This document shows positions 6,169-13,011 of a DNA stretch of 15,257 bases, one piece after another. The stretch is from Neisseriaceae bacterium (GTDB lineage Bacteria; Pseudomonadota; Gammaproteobacteria; Burkholderiales; Neisseriaceae). The notes beneath the pieces are model-generated. The model was not told the DNA's origin and did not search any database. It saw only the letters and a list, made by a program, of their open reading frames with translations. The DNA lies in contig JASLDB010000298.1 in the NCBI GenBank assembly GCA_030151665.1, positions 1-15,257 of the forward strand, given 5' to 3'. The first letter of the stretch is position 1. Each line of letters begins with the position of its first letter. A program made the position numbers and the translations under genes.

Positions 6169-6210
6169 TGTATACATTCTTCATTTATACGAAAATTTGA
6201 TGTACATCAA
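6169..6210 (-). promoter_or_regulatory. FNR-type box with class II promoter
   Basis: TTGATGTACATCAA (6197-6210) matches the FNR consensus TTGAT-N4-ATCAA at every position; flanking T and A extend it to a 16-bp palindrome. On the minus strand a TATACA -10 hexamer (6174-6169) lies exactly 22 bp past the box. That is the spacing of FNR sites centred at -41.5. It would drive oxygen-limited expression toward the small-ORF leader and the NlpE-like gene. On the + strand no equally good -10 sits at this spacing (GATTAG at 6233). The regulator is inferred from the motif; a related Crp/FNR-family protein is possible. Confidence 0.65.
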
Positions 6211-6287
6211 AAAATATTATTAGTTAACAACAGATTAGATTTTAACGGAATTAAGAATGTTATTACGATATCATTTCAAAGCATAAA

Positions 6288-6315
6288 TGTTAGTTTACTT
6301 ACAGGACTATATAAT
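6288..6315 (+). promoter_or_regulatory. Candidate promoter of the 6354-6839 gene
   Basis: A perfect -10 hexamer, TATAAT, lies at 6310-6315, 38 bp before the ATG. The -35 region is poor (TGTTAG at 6288-6293, 16 bp away), which suggests a weak or activator-dependent promoter. Confidence 0.45.
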
Positions 6316-6353
6316 TTCTACATCAAAACAAAACACACATCAAGAGATACATT

Positions 6354-6839
6354 ATGAAAAAAACCACTGTAGCCATTGCCCTAGCCCTATTCGCATTCAA
6401 TAGCCAAGCAAATGAAGTCAACCTGAGCAGTAGTGTTTCTTGGCAAGTCACAGCAGTGAAAGAAGCAAACCAAACTGCCTCTTCTCAACAGTTTAACGCT
6501 CCAGAAAATAACCGCATCACAGTAGATTTTAATCAGCAAAAACAACAATTCAATATCGGAAAAACCACGCTATTGAATGAAGCGCGTCAGAAAAATAACA
6601 ACAATACTGTTGTTTATAAAATCAATGTTAAGCCTGCTAAGAATAAAAAAAACAAAGATTACACCCTTGATTTGGTGTTGAATAAAACAGAAGCATTATC
6701 AGAAAAAGATCTTTTACAACCCATTCAAATCCAAATGAAAAATCCAAGCAAAAATGGCCAAGCCATTAGCATGGCAGAATTACCAGATGGCCAATACCAT
6801 GCAGAAATGGAATTGGTAGCAGAACACTATTGGCTTTAA
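6354..6839 (+). CDS. Secreted protein, weakly fimbrillin-like (EcpA/MatB type)
   Basis: The 161-residue product has a clear signal peptide (MKKT, hydrophobic core, likely cleavage after SQA near residue 19). The mature protein is predicted to be beta-rich. It has no cysteines and no further membrane segment. It begins EVNLSSSVSWQVTAVKEA and ends LPDGQYHAEMELVAEHYWL. The pattern (aromatic W plus TA-K early, LP-G-Y then alternating beta residues and a final aromatic) recalls the common-pilus fimbrillin EcpA/MatB and similar fimbrial subunits. This is recollection of pattern, not a demonstrated match. No usher or chaperone gene is nearby, which argues against a complete fimbrial operon here. AAGAGA about 8 nt before the ATG is an acceptable ribosome site. 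It diverges from the NlpE-like gene across the FNR-type region. Confidence 0.85.
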   Translation: MKKTTVAIALALFAFNSQANEVNLSSSVSWQVTAVKEANQTASSQQFNAPENNRITVDFNQQKQQFNIGKTTLLNEARQKNNNNTVVYKINVKPAKNKKNKDYTLDLVLNKTEALSEKDLLQPIQIQMKNPSKNGQAISMAELPDGQYHAEMELVAEHYWL

Positions 6840-6845
6840 GCCCCT

Positions 6846-6889
6846 ACTATTAAACAAGATAAGGGTATCAACTTATCTTGTTTAATGGT
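6846..6889. repeat. 18-bp inverted repeat (hairpin) between convergent genes
   Basis: The arms 6846-6863 and 6872-6889 pair over 18 bp with a single G-U on the + strand and an 8-nt loop; the inner core of 15 bp is perfect. There is no T-run on either strand, so it is not a standard intrinsic terminator. It sits 7 bp after the stop of the 6354-6839 gene and about 70 bp after the arfB stop, where it could serve both transcripts by stabilising or processing 3' ends. Confidence 0.75.
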
Positions 6890-6957
6890 CCATCAATGTT
6901 TAATGACAGAACTGGCGAAATAGCATCAATGAAATTTATGCAATATGGAATATTAGA

Positions 6958-7371
6958 CTAGAAAATCACTTTGCCACGATTGGCTTTGGTTTGGCTTTTT
7001 TGTGCTTTTGATTCTAAACGGCGCCTTTTTGATGCATAAGTTGGTTTGGTTGCATGCCGTATTTTTTCCATTTGATTCGCTTCTTGAATCAAAGCAATTA
7101 AACGTGCGATGGCCGCATCTTTATTCATGATTTGGCTACGATGATCTTGTGCCTTAATCACCACCACCCCAGCTGAACTGATTAAATGGTGTTTATAAGC
7201 CAATAATCTGGCTTTATAAGCATCTGGTAAATGTGAAGCTTGAATATCAAAACGCAAATGAATAGCCGTTGATGTTTTATTCACATGTTGCCCACCAGCA
7301 CCTTGTGCTCGAATCGCTGTCAAAACAATATCATCCAAGCACAAACTGATTCGCTGCGTAATTTTGAACAT
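6958..7371 (-). CDS. arfB: Alternative ribosome-rescue factor ArfB (peptidyl-tRNA hydrolase)
   Basis: ArfB (formerly YaeJ) binds ribosomes stalled at the end of truncated mRNAs and hydrolyses the peptidyl-tRNA. The 137-residue length is right for the family. The release-factor domain carries the catalytic GGQ in RAQGAGGQHVNKT (residues 26-28). The C-terminal tail (about 100-137) is strongly basic (KRRRLESKAQKSQTK), as needed to enter the empty mRNA channel. That tail and the short length separate it from class I release factors. The start codon directly abuts the yaeQ stop (TAAATG), so translation is probably coupled. No U-tract terminator follows; the nearest structure is the hairpin at 6846-6889. 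Confidence 0.95.
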   Translation of the reverse strand: MFKITQRISLCLDDIVLTAIRAQGAGGQHVNKTSTAIHLRFDIQASHLPDAYKARLLAYKHHLISSAGVVVIKAQDHRSQIMNKDAAIARLIALIQEANQMEKIRHATKPTYASKRRRLESKAQKSQTKANRGKVIF

Positions 7372-7920
7372 TTAAGCCTTGGCTTCTTGCCAAACCGTCA
7401 ATTTAAAATCAGCGTGGTGATTACCGTCTGATAACCAAATGCTATCTTCTTGCAAAGTGGCTTGCAATGTCATGCTACGCTGACAAAATTGTTGCAATAC
7501 TTCTGATTGTGCATCGTCTAAAAACAATACGGTTAAATTTTTAAACATGGCCACTTTATTCTTGTTTTGCTGCCACCAAACATTTGCAGCACGCTCACCA
7601 TATGCCAATAACATCACTTGATCTGATTGGTTACTGGCTTTTTTCAAGCGTTTCTCATCAGGCAAACCCATTTCAATCCACAATACTGGCTCATTGTAAT
7701 CATTCAATTTCCACAATGCAGGCTCATCTTCCGAAAATAAATCTTTGGTAAAAATCAAGCTTTCATCACCATGGTAAATCCAAGCCAATAAACGCAGCAT
7801 GAGCCGTTGTTCATTCTCAGATGGGTGTTGTGCCAATGTCAATTGTACGTCCGCATAATGATTGCGATTCATGTCAGCAATATTGATATTTGCTTTGTAG
7901 ATTGTTGCTTTAAGTGCCAT
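7372..7920 (-). CDS. yaeQ: YaeQ family protein
   Basis: The 182-residue product matches the YaeQ family along its length: MALKATIYKANINIADMNR at the N-terminus, HPSENEQRLMLRLLAW, PALWKLNDYNEPVLWIEMGLPDEKRLKKAS, and YGERAANVWWQ. The family adopts a PD-(D/E)XK nuclease-like fold, but its biochemical role is not established; older reports link it to suppression of RfaH loss. It is translationally coupled to arfB, the same pair and order as in E. coli. The upstream methyltransferase gene ends 84 bp before this start with no terminator between, so read-through from it is possible. I saw no clear promoter in the gap. Confidence 0.92.
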   Translation of the reverse strand: MALKATIYKANINIADMNRNHYADVQLTLAQHPSENEQRLMLRLLAWIYHGDESLIFTKDLFSEDEPALWKLNDYNEPVLWIEMGLPDEKRLKKASNQSDQVMLLAYGERAANVWWQQNKNKVAMFKNLTVLFLDDAQSEVLQQFCQRSMTLQATLQEDSIWLSDGNHHADFKLTVWQEAKA

Positions 7921-8004
7921 ATTGTACGAAATCTTGCGATTAAAAGATAAAATTGCCCACAGTGTACTGTATTTGTATCACTTTGGCTTGTGATTCGCCA
8001 CATA

Positions 8005-8790
8005 TCAAGTTGGATTCACCCGACCAACTCGACACGATAATGGCCACGTAATGGTTTTTTGACAACTGGCATCTGGCCAAAATGGTTCCAATTCTTTTTG
8101 AAATTGGCTAACACAATCTTGACCAAGTTGCTTATTGGCCAGTTTCACGGCTGACCATGTATTCAAATAACCCATTAACGCCGTCAAGCCCCATGTTTGG
8201 TGCATGACCAATTTTGGCATGTCAACACTAACAAACGGAAATGGTAATTGGCTATAACCATTTTCCACATGTTCCCGACCTTTTGGCCAAAAACCACCTA
8301 AAACCTCATGGTAAAAATGTTGGATACGTTGATCAATTTCAACATCGTCCACATGCAAAACACCATAAGTCACTAATGCCAAAACTGCATTGTCTTTGGC
8401 AACACGGGTAACTTCTTGGTAAAACGCGGGTAAATACAGCCAATGTGCCGCTTGTGCAACGGTGATTAAATCGATTGATTGATTGGGCAAGCCACTGTCT
8501 TGTGCCAATGCACAGCGATAGTCAATATTGTTCGTTAATATTGCTCTACCAATCTGCTCCGCACTGGCATCGGTGGCAGTCACATGAGAAAAATTAGTGG
8601 CCAATAAAAGTGATAACTGTCCAGTACCACAACCGCAATCCAATGCATGCTGCTGGCTTGGACACAGTGATGTCAAAGCATTAACCAGTGCCATGGGGTA
8701 TGTTGGTCGATAGTCAGCATAATGTTGAGACTGTTCAGAAAAGTAATCTAAAAATGGGCTTTTTACCATGTCGATGCCAATACAATCCAT
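8005..8790 (-). CDS. Class I SAM-dependent methyltransferase
   Basis: The 261-residue product is a soluble Rossmann-fold methyltransferase of the methyltransferase type 11 / UbiE-like group. The N-terminal signature YADYRPTYP (24-32) precedes motif I, DCGCGTGQ (51-58), which binds S-adenosylmethionine. The acidic residue at the end of strand 2 is Asp74 in TATDAS, and motif IV is SIDLITVAQAAHW (105-117). The AQAAHW segment and the C-terminal WSAVKL region resemble YafE-like proteins and small-molecule (for example trans-aconitate type) methyltransferases. The substrate is unknown. Met8 is an alternative start; the first Met at 8790 has AAGAA just upstream and is kept. It lies behind the def terminator and may be cotranscribed with yaeQ-arfB. 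Confidence 0.9.
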   Translation of the reverse strand: MDCIGIDMVKSPFLDYFSEQSQHYADYRPTYPMALVNALTSLCPSQQHALDCGCGTGQLSLLLATNFSHVTATDASAEQIGRAILTNNIDYRCALAQDSGLPNQSIDLITVAQAAHWLYLPAFYQEVTRVAKDNAVLALVTYGVLHVDDVEIDQRIQHFYHEVLGGFWPKGREHVENGYSQLPFPFVSVDMPKLVMHQTWGLTALMGYLNTWSAVKLANKQLGQDCVSQFQKELEPFWPDASCQKTITWPLSCRVGRVNPT

Positions 8791-8859
8791 AATTTCTTAG
8801 ATTAAAACAATCAATAACTTAACACAATACTTTCCCTAACAAAGCGTAACGGCCAATGC

Positions 8860-8897
8860 AAAAAAAGCAGCACATCTTTAACATGGCTGCTTTTTTT
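8860..8897 (-). terminator. Terminator of def, symmetric (could work in both directions)
   Basis: GCAGCACAT and ATGGCTGC (8867-8875 with 8883-8890) form a stem with one bulged base. Seven A's lie on the left and seven T's on the right, so the minus-strand transcript of def ends in TTTTTTT. The + strand form is equally good, although no rightward gene lies to its left. Confidence 0.8.
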
Positions 8898-8916
8898 AGC
8901 GAAGCTCAATACGCTA

Positions 8917-9435
8917 TTACTTTTGTTTTGACATTTGTCGGTATTGCTTAAACAATTTATCTTCTAAACGCTTACGCTTTAATGGTGACAGATAATCAAT
9001 GTATAATTTTCCCAATAAATGATCCAACTCATGTTGAATACAAATAGCAAAGAAACCTTCAGCATGAATTTCTTGCTCTTCACCATTGAGGTCCAACGCT
9101 TTAACAGTCACTTCATTGGCACGACTAACATTTGCTCGTTGATCAGGAACAGATAGACATCCTTCTTCGTTGTCAATCTGACCCGATTTTTCAATAATTT
9201 CAGGATTAATAAGCACATAGGGTTGGTTACGCTCTTCCGAAACATCCATCACCACCATGCGAATGTGTTGATTAACTTGTGTTGCCGCTAATCCCACACC
9301 ATGTTCGTCATACATGGTTTCAAGCATATCTGCTGCTAACTGCTGAATGTCGGGTGTAATACGATCAATGGATTTAGCCACTGTGCGCAAGCGCTCATCA
9401 GGATAATGCAAAACTTCTAATATTGCCACATTCAC
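8917..9435 (-). CDS. def: Peptide deformylase
   Basis: This enzyme removes the N-formyl group from nascent proteins in the cytoplasm, using a metal ion (usually Fe2+). All three family motifs are present in the 172 residues: GVGLAATQ (46-53), EGCLS (91-95, metal ligand Cys93) and HELDH (135-139, His135, Glu136, His139). The N-terminus EVLHYPDERLRTVAK is typical of the Gram-negative type I enzymes. AGGTG lies about 7 nt before the ATG. def is often followed by fmt (methionyl-tRNA formyltransferase). Here a terminator and an unrelated methyltransferase follow, so def is a single-gene unit and fmt must be elsewhere. Confidence 0.97.
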   Translation of the reverse strand: MNVAILEVLHYPDERLRTVAKSIDRITPDIQQLAADMLETMYDEHGVGLAATQVNQHIRMVVMDVSEERNQPYVLINPEIIEKSGQIDNEEGCLSVPDQRANVSRANEVTVKALDLNGEEQEIHAEGFFAICIQHELDHLLGKLYIDYLSPLKRKRLEDKLFKQYRQMSKQK

Positions 9436-9471
9436 ACCTATAAAAAAAATTAATCAATATTTAATAATCAA

Positions 9472-9501
9472 TTTATAAATTATAAATCAAAAAAAAGACA
9501 A
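9472..9501 (-). promoter_or_regulatory. Candidate promoter of def
   Basis: On the minus strand TTGTCT (9501-9496) and TATAAA (9477-9472) are separated by 18 bp. The whole 9436-9540 region is very AT-rich and offers other -10 matches, so the exact choice is uncertain. Confidence 0.35.
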
Positions 9502-9567
9502 GGTAAATTATTCACTGCCAATTTAGATGATAAATTTTATCAATTAAACATGCTCAATCATCCTGGT

Positions 9568-10221
9568 TTACCATGTTTTATGAATGTCTTCGACCGCATT
9601 AAACAAAACTTTCACCCCCACCAGGCCCAAAATCACCCCAGCACACTTATCAATATAATAAGCGATTTGATTAAAAGCATTTTGAATCTTTTTTCTAGAC
9701 AATAAAAGCACAATAAAGGCATCCCACATGAAAACCACCGTTGTCATCCAGATGCCCAATAATATCTTGGTGTTCATACCAGTACTGGGCAATAAAACCA
9801 CGGTAAACAAACTCAAGTAAAACAATAAATTTTTGGGGTTAAAAATTGCAGAGACAAACCCTGCCAAAAATTCTTTGCAAAAGCTACTCTGTATTAAGGA
9901 GGCACTGCTATCATCCATTGCCTCTAAAGTCGTGTAATCACTTTTTTTGGCTTTAATGGCACAATAACCAATATAAAACAAAAACAAGCCACCAATCAGT
10001 TTCAAAAAAATCATCAGACCAATGGATTGCGAAAAAATAACCGCCACGCCCATGATGCATAAAATAATGTAAATGGCATTGCCAATGGTAATACCCAATA
10101 CCACACCCATTGCTTTTTTCGGTTTATTCTTAATGGTACTTTTGATAATCAATAAAAAATCAGGCCCGGGACTTAGCAATGCTAAAAAATGTGCCAACGC
10201 CACTGTTAAAAAAATACCCAT
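9568..10221 (-). CDS. LysE/RhtB family amino-acid exporter
   Basis: The 217-residue product is an inner-membrane transporter of the LysE superfamily, which exports amino acids or related metabolites. The family signature SPGPDF is at 17-22, after the first hydrophobic segment. About six membrane helices can be placed (near 1-18, 38-62, 66-88, 118-140, 150-172, 188-208). A charged cytoplasmic loop (about 89-117) lies between helices 3 and 4. The substrate cannot be read from the sequence; threonine, homoserine and leucine exporters share this layout. The start is well supported by AAGGGGA 5-6 nt before the ATG. No terminator with a U-tract is visible after the stop. A palindromic GT-C-TA-T-AC site lies about 105 bp upstream of the start. 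Confidence 0.92.
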   Translation of the reverse strand: MGIFLTVALAHFLALLSPGPDFLLIIKSTIKNKPKKAMGVVLGITIGNAIYIILCIMGVAVIFSQSIGLMIFLKLIGGLFLFYIGYCAIKAKKSDYTTLEAMDDSSASLIQSSFCKEFLAGFVSAIFNPKNLLFYLSLFTVVLLPSTGMNTKILLGIWMTTVVFMWDAFIVLLLSRKKIQNAFNQIAYYIDKCAGVILGLVGVKVLFNAVEDIHKTW

Positions 10222-10323
10222 ACTGTCCCCTTACGACGGTTTTGTGGAAAATATTCACGCTATATTACCCACAGATTTTGAGTCTTTGCACTACTTTACA
10301 ATTGTTTGAACAGTGATGAATAC

Positions 10324-10335
10324 TGGTCTATACCA
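10324..10335. promoter_or_regulatory. Palindromic operator-like site TGGTCTATACCA
   Basis: Arms TGGT and ACCA flank CTAT, and the core GT-C-TA-T-AC fits the GT-N-TA-N-AC pattern reported for HutC-group GntR regulators. It lies in the 232-bp gap between the exporter gene and the small ORF at 10454. A second palindrome, TTGTATACAA, lies at 10428-10437, just before that ORF. No regulator gene is in the window, so the assignment is tentative. Confidence 0.3.
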
Positions 10336-10453
10336 ATGTTAAATAATCTGCGTCAATCTTTACAAAGTAAAATTCATGACAACAAATGAACTTCGTAAAA
10401 AAAGCACAATCTATAGCTCATTAATTTTGTATACAATACCAACGGAATAAAAA

Positions 10454-10654
10454 ATGATAGATAAAAGCACCCCAGAAGCAAAGCAAGAACTTGATTTACA
10501 ATGCCGTTTTGAAATTTACTTGGCTTGTTCTGTTGTAGATATCATCAAAGAGCAGAATATTGACATACGGATAGACAACTCAGCCACCATCAAAAAACAA
10601 AAAAGTAAAAATTTAAATTGCATAGAGAAACAAGTCTATTTAGCCAGCTCCTAA
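10454..10654 (+). CDS. Possible small protein, no family recognised
   Basis: This is a 66-codon frame with no signal peptide or membrane helix. The middle (about 10-40) is predicted helical (ELDLQCRFEIYLACSVVDIIKEQ). Three cysteines are present, and the C-terminal part is Lys/Asn-rich. Support comes from context: ACGGAA lies about 7 nt before the ATG, a TATACAAT -10-like element is at 10430-10437, and a strong rightward terminator at 10791-10824 would otherwise have no gene. Against it, the region is AT-rich, so a chance frame of this length is not rare, and no homologue comes to mind. Confidence 0.4.
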   Translation: MIDKSTPEAKQELDLQCRFEIYLACSVVDIIKEQNIDIRIDNSATIKKQKSKNLNCIEKQVYLASS

Positions 10655-10790
10655 GCAACGCACAAAAACATGAAATACAATAAATTTGTTATTTTATACA
10701 AATACTAAATACTAAAAAGATTGATAGATTGAGTGTAATACTGACACAATGCTTAACCAATAATATATTTATATTAAATATCCACAAATC

Positions 10791-10824
10791 CCATGCTCAA
10801 AATTATCATGAGCATGGTTTTTTT
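10791..10824 (+). terminator. Strong rightward terminator facing argB
   Basis: CCATGCTCA and TGAGCATGG (10791-10799 with 10809-10817) form a 9-bp perfect stem with a 9-nt loop, followed by TTTTTTT on the + strand. Reading leftward there is no T-run after the stem, so it mainly stops rightward transcription. The nearest rightward gene candidate is 10454-10654. It may also protect the 3' end of the argB message, whose stop lies 7 bp away. Confidence 0.8.
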
Positions 10825-10830
10825 ATTGAC

Positions 10831-11706
10831 TTATTCAGATAGAATCATCGAACCCACACCAGTATCGGTGAAGACTTCTAAAAGTAAAGCATGGGGGACA
10901 CGACCATCAATAATATGAATGGAATTAACACCATTTTTTGCTGCATCCAATGCTGAATGGATTTTAGGCAACATCCCACCATACAAAGTCCCATCGGCAA
11001 TCAAAGTTTCAACCTTACTTGGTGTGATACGGGTTAATAATTGACCAGCCTTGTCCATTACGCCAGGAATATTGGTCATCATAATCAATTTTTCAGCATT
11101 CAGTTCTTCGGCTAAGCGACCTGCCACAACATCTGCATTAATATTAAATGCTTCACCCTCTGCACCCACACCAATGGGTGCAATAACAGGAATATAACCA
11201 TTTTCACTCAATTGGCGAATTAACGTGGCATCAATGCTTTCAACATCAACCACTTGGCCAATATCCAGCAATTTAGACTCAGCCGTTTCAACACATAGCT
11301 TGGTTGCTTTAATACAATGGCCATCTTTGCCATTCAAACCCACTGCTTTACCACCATACTGATTAAGCATGGATACGATCTCGTTGTTAACATGTCCACC
11401 CAAAACCATTTCCACAATATCCATGGTTTCGGTATCTGTCACACGCATCCCTTGGATAAATTGCCCTTCTTTTCCCACTTTTTCCAACATTTGGTTAATT
11501 TGTGGTCCGCCGCCATGTACAACAATCGGATTAATGCCCACCAGTTTTAGCAATGCCACGTCTTTGGCGAAACCTTGCTTTAACTCAGCATCAATCATGG
11601 CATTGCCACCATATTTAATCACCAAAGTACTCCCTGAAAATTGGCGAATATACGGCAATGCTTCTGCCAAAATGGCTACTTTTAAATTGTCTGTTGCAGA
11701 TTCCAT
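10831..11706 (-). CDS. argB: Acetylglutamate kinase
   Basis: ArgB phosphorylates N-acetylglutamate with ATP, the second step of arginine synthesis from glutamate, in the cytoplasm. The 291-residue protein shows the amino-acid-kinase fold: KYGGNAM (31-37, phosphate-binding Lys), VVHGGGPQIN (62-71), GMRVTD, then NINADVVAGRLAEELNAEKL and LYGGMLPKI, which close the ATP and substrate sites. The start MESATDN at 11706 is chosen because the family N-terminus begins there and GAGA precedes it. Met one codon earlier (11709) is nearly equal. Longer in-frame extensions up to 11799 would overlap ruvX and add an atypical tail. It is the last gene of a yqgE-ruvX-argB unit, 31 bp after the ruvX stop. Confidence 0.96.
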   Translation of the reverse strand: MESATDNLKVAILAEALPYIRQFSGSTLVIKYGGNAMIDAELKQGFAKDVALLKLVGINPIVVHGGGPQINQMLEKVGKEGQFIQGMRVTDTETMDIVEMVLGGHVNNEIVSMLNQYGGKAVGLNGKDGHCIKATKLCVETAESKLLDIGQVVDVESIDATLIRQLSENGYIPVIAPIGVGAEGEAFNINADVVAGRLAEELNAEKLIMMTNIPGVMDKAGQLLTRITPSKVETLIADGTLYGGMLPKIHSALDAAKNGVNSIHIIDGRVPHALLLEVFTDTGVGSMILSE

Positions 11707-11737
11707 CATGGTTCTCGTTGTACTTTCTGTATTGTTG

Positions 11738-12211
11738 TTATTCAGATAACGGTACATCAGTGGATTGGTGTTGAATTTCTTCGACAAAACCACTGACAAA
11801 AAAAGTTTCTAATATGGCTTGTGCTGCGACTTGGTCAAGCATCGTTTTTTGTTTGCGTCCGAAAACTTGGGCTTGACGCAATAAATCTTCAGCCACCGCT
11901 GAAGATAAGCGCTCGTCGACTAAATACACCGGCAACGAGAATCGACCATAAAGACGATTGGCAAATTTACGGCACAATGCTGTCGTTTCATGTTCTGTGC
12001 CATCCATGTGTGTGGGCAAGCCCACAACCAAATGCTTAGGCTGCCATTCTTTAATCAAGGCCTCAATCAGCAAAAACCGTTTTTTATTCTCCAGTTCAGA
12101 AATGGTGGTCAATGGATGTGAAATTGACAACTCGGCATCACCTTGCGCCACACCAATTCTCGCTTTGCCAAAGTCAAATGCTAAAGTGGTGCCAATGGGG
12201 GCTTTATGCAT
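11738..12211 (-). CDS. ruvX: Holliday-junction resolvase-like protein RuvX (YqgF)
   Basis: RuvX has an RNase H-like fold and is implicated in 16S rRNA 5' processing, with Holliday-junction resolution proposed earlier. The 157 residues contain the acidic residues expected of the active site: Asp13 (in FDFGKARIGVA), Glu100 (in VDERLSS) and Asp126 (in LDQVAAQAIL). VVGLPTHMDGTE (62-73) is the other family signature. The ATG overlaps the end of yqgE by 8 nt, so translation is coupled. The pairing with yqgE is common in proteobacteria. The short C-terminal tail after AILETFF is variable in the family. Confidence 0.95.
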   Translation of the reverse strand: MHKAPIGTTLAFDFGKARIGVAQGDAELSISHPLTTISELENKKRFLLIEALIKEWQPKHLVVGLPTHMDGTEHETTALCRKFANRLYGRFSLPVYLVDERLSSAVAEDLLRQAQVFGRKQKTMLDQVAAQAILETFFVSGFVEEIQHQSTDVPLSE

Positions 12212-12752
12212 GACCAGCTTTCATCATCAAAGACTCAGGCTTAATACCCAACAAACCCAAAGCTGCCTCATACCGTTCTTCAACAGGGCAATCAAATAAA
12301 ATGGTTTGATTGGCTTCCACCACCAACCAATCATTGTTGGCAATTTCACTTTCTAATTGACCCTTTTCCCAACTGGCGTAACCAATTGTGGCCAAAGTCT
12401 TCCCCACTTCACTAATTTGCTGCATGCCAGAAATAATATCTTTAGAGGTGGTTAAAGCAATTTCATCTGTGACAAGTAAACTGCTTTGCCAATTGCCAAT
12501 AGGCGTGTGTATCAAAAAACCACGGTCTATTTGCATAGGTCCACCCATGTAAACCGATGCATTCACATAACGCTCTGGTGTGGGTTGTCTTGCTGCATCA
12601 AATAGCTGATCCATCACCAAAGGAGATGGTTTATTAATAATTAGGCCCATGGCACTGTCTTCGTTGTGTTCACACACATACACGACACCGCCTTCAAAAA
12701 ACAAGTCATCTAGATGGGGCATCGCAATTAAAAAATGATTGGTTAGATTCAA
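12204..12752 (-). CDS. yqgE: YqgE/AlgH family protein
   Basis: The 182-residue product belongs to the YqgE/AlgH (UPF0301) family, whose molecular role is unknown. Recognisable blocks are NLTNHFLIAMPHL at the N-terminus, VVYVCEHNEDSAMGLIINKPS, MGGPMQIDRGFLIHTP and IGYASWEKGQLESEI. The start is set at the TTG at 12752, because the family begins MNL-NHFL and AAAGGA lies about 10 nt upstream. An ATG 24 codons earlier (12824), or longer frames to 12899, would add residues that do not look like the family. This is the first gene of the leftward unit; its promoter lies at 12870-12899, back to back with that of gpmI. Confidence 0.92.
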   Translation of the reverse strand: MNLTNHFLIAMPHLDDLFFEGGVVYVCEHNEDSAMGLIINKPSPLVMDQLFDAARQPTPERYVNASVYMGGPMQIDRGFLIHTPIGNWQSSLLVTDEIALTTSKDIISGMQQISEVGKTLATIGYASWEKGQLESEIANNDWLVVEANQTILFDCPVEERYEAALGLLGIKPESLMMKAGHA

Positions 12753-12869
12753 AGTGATAAAGTCCTTTTCGTGATAAAAAAGCCATGTAGCGCCACAATT
12801 GTGTTGTGTCTTCTTTATTGTCATTGTTCTTTTATGCAATAGCATGTGACATGGCTTTGGTCGTTTTTT

Positions 12870-12899
12870 GTTATATCGTAGCAAATTTGAAATAAACAA
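12870..12899 (-). promoter_or_regulatory. Promoter of yqgE-ruvX-argB
   Basis: On the minus strand TTGTTT (12899-12894) and TATAAC (12875-12870) are separated by 18 bp. The predicted start point near 12863 leaves a leader of about 110 nt to the TTG start. It interleaves with the rightward gpmI promoter. Confidence 0.5.
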
Positions 12900-12916
12900 G
12901 TAAAAACGACTATAAT
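12887..12916 (+). promoter_or_regulatory. Promoter of gpmI-envC
   Basis: TTGAAA (12887-12892) and a perfect TATAAT (12911-12916) are separated by 18 bp. The predicted start point near 12923 gives a leader of about 90 nt before gpmI. This is the best sigma-70 match in the window. Confidence 0.7.
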
Positions 12917-13011
12917 CAAGCTTATTTTAGCGCATATACTGGTGATGGTGTATCCATGACGAAAAATGTGCTGGCATTTGTAACATACACACACAAATAA
13001 AGGTCTTGCTT

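Noticed and set aside
7959..7970. ACAGTGTACTGT upstream of yaeQ, considered as a LexA-like operator
   Set aside because: It does not fit the CTG-N10-CAG pattern, and no promoter elements align with it.
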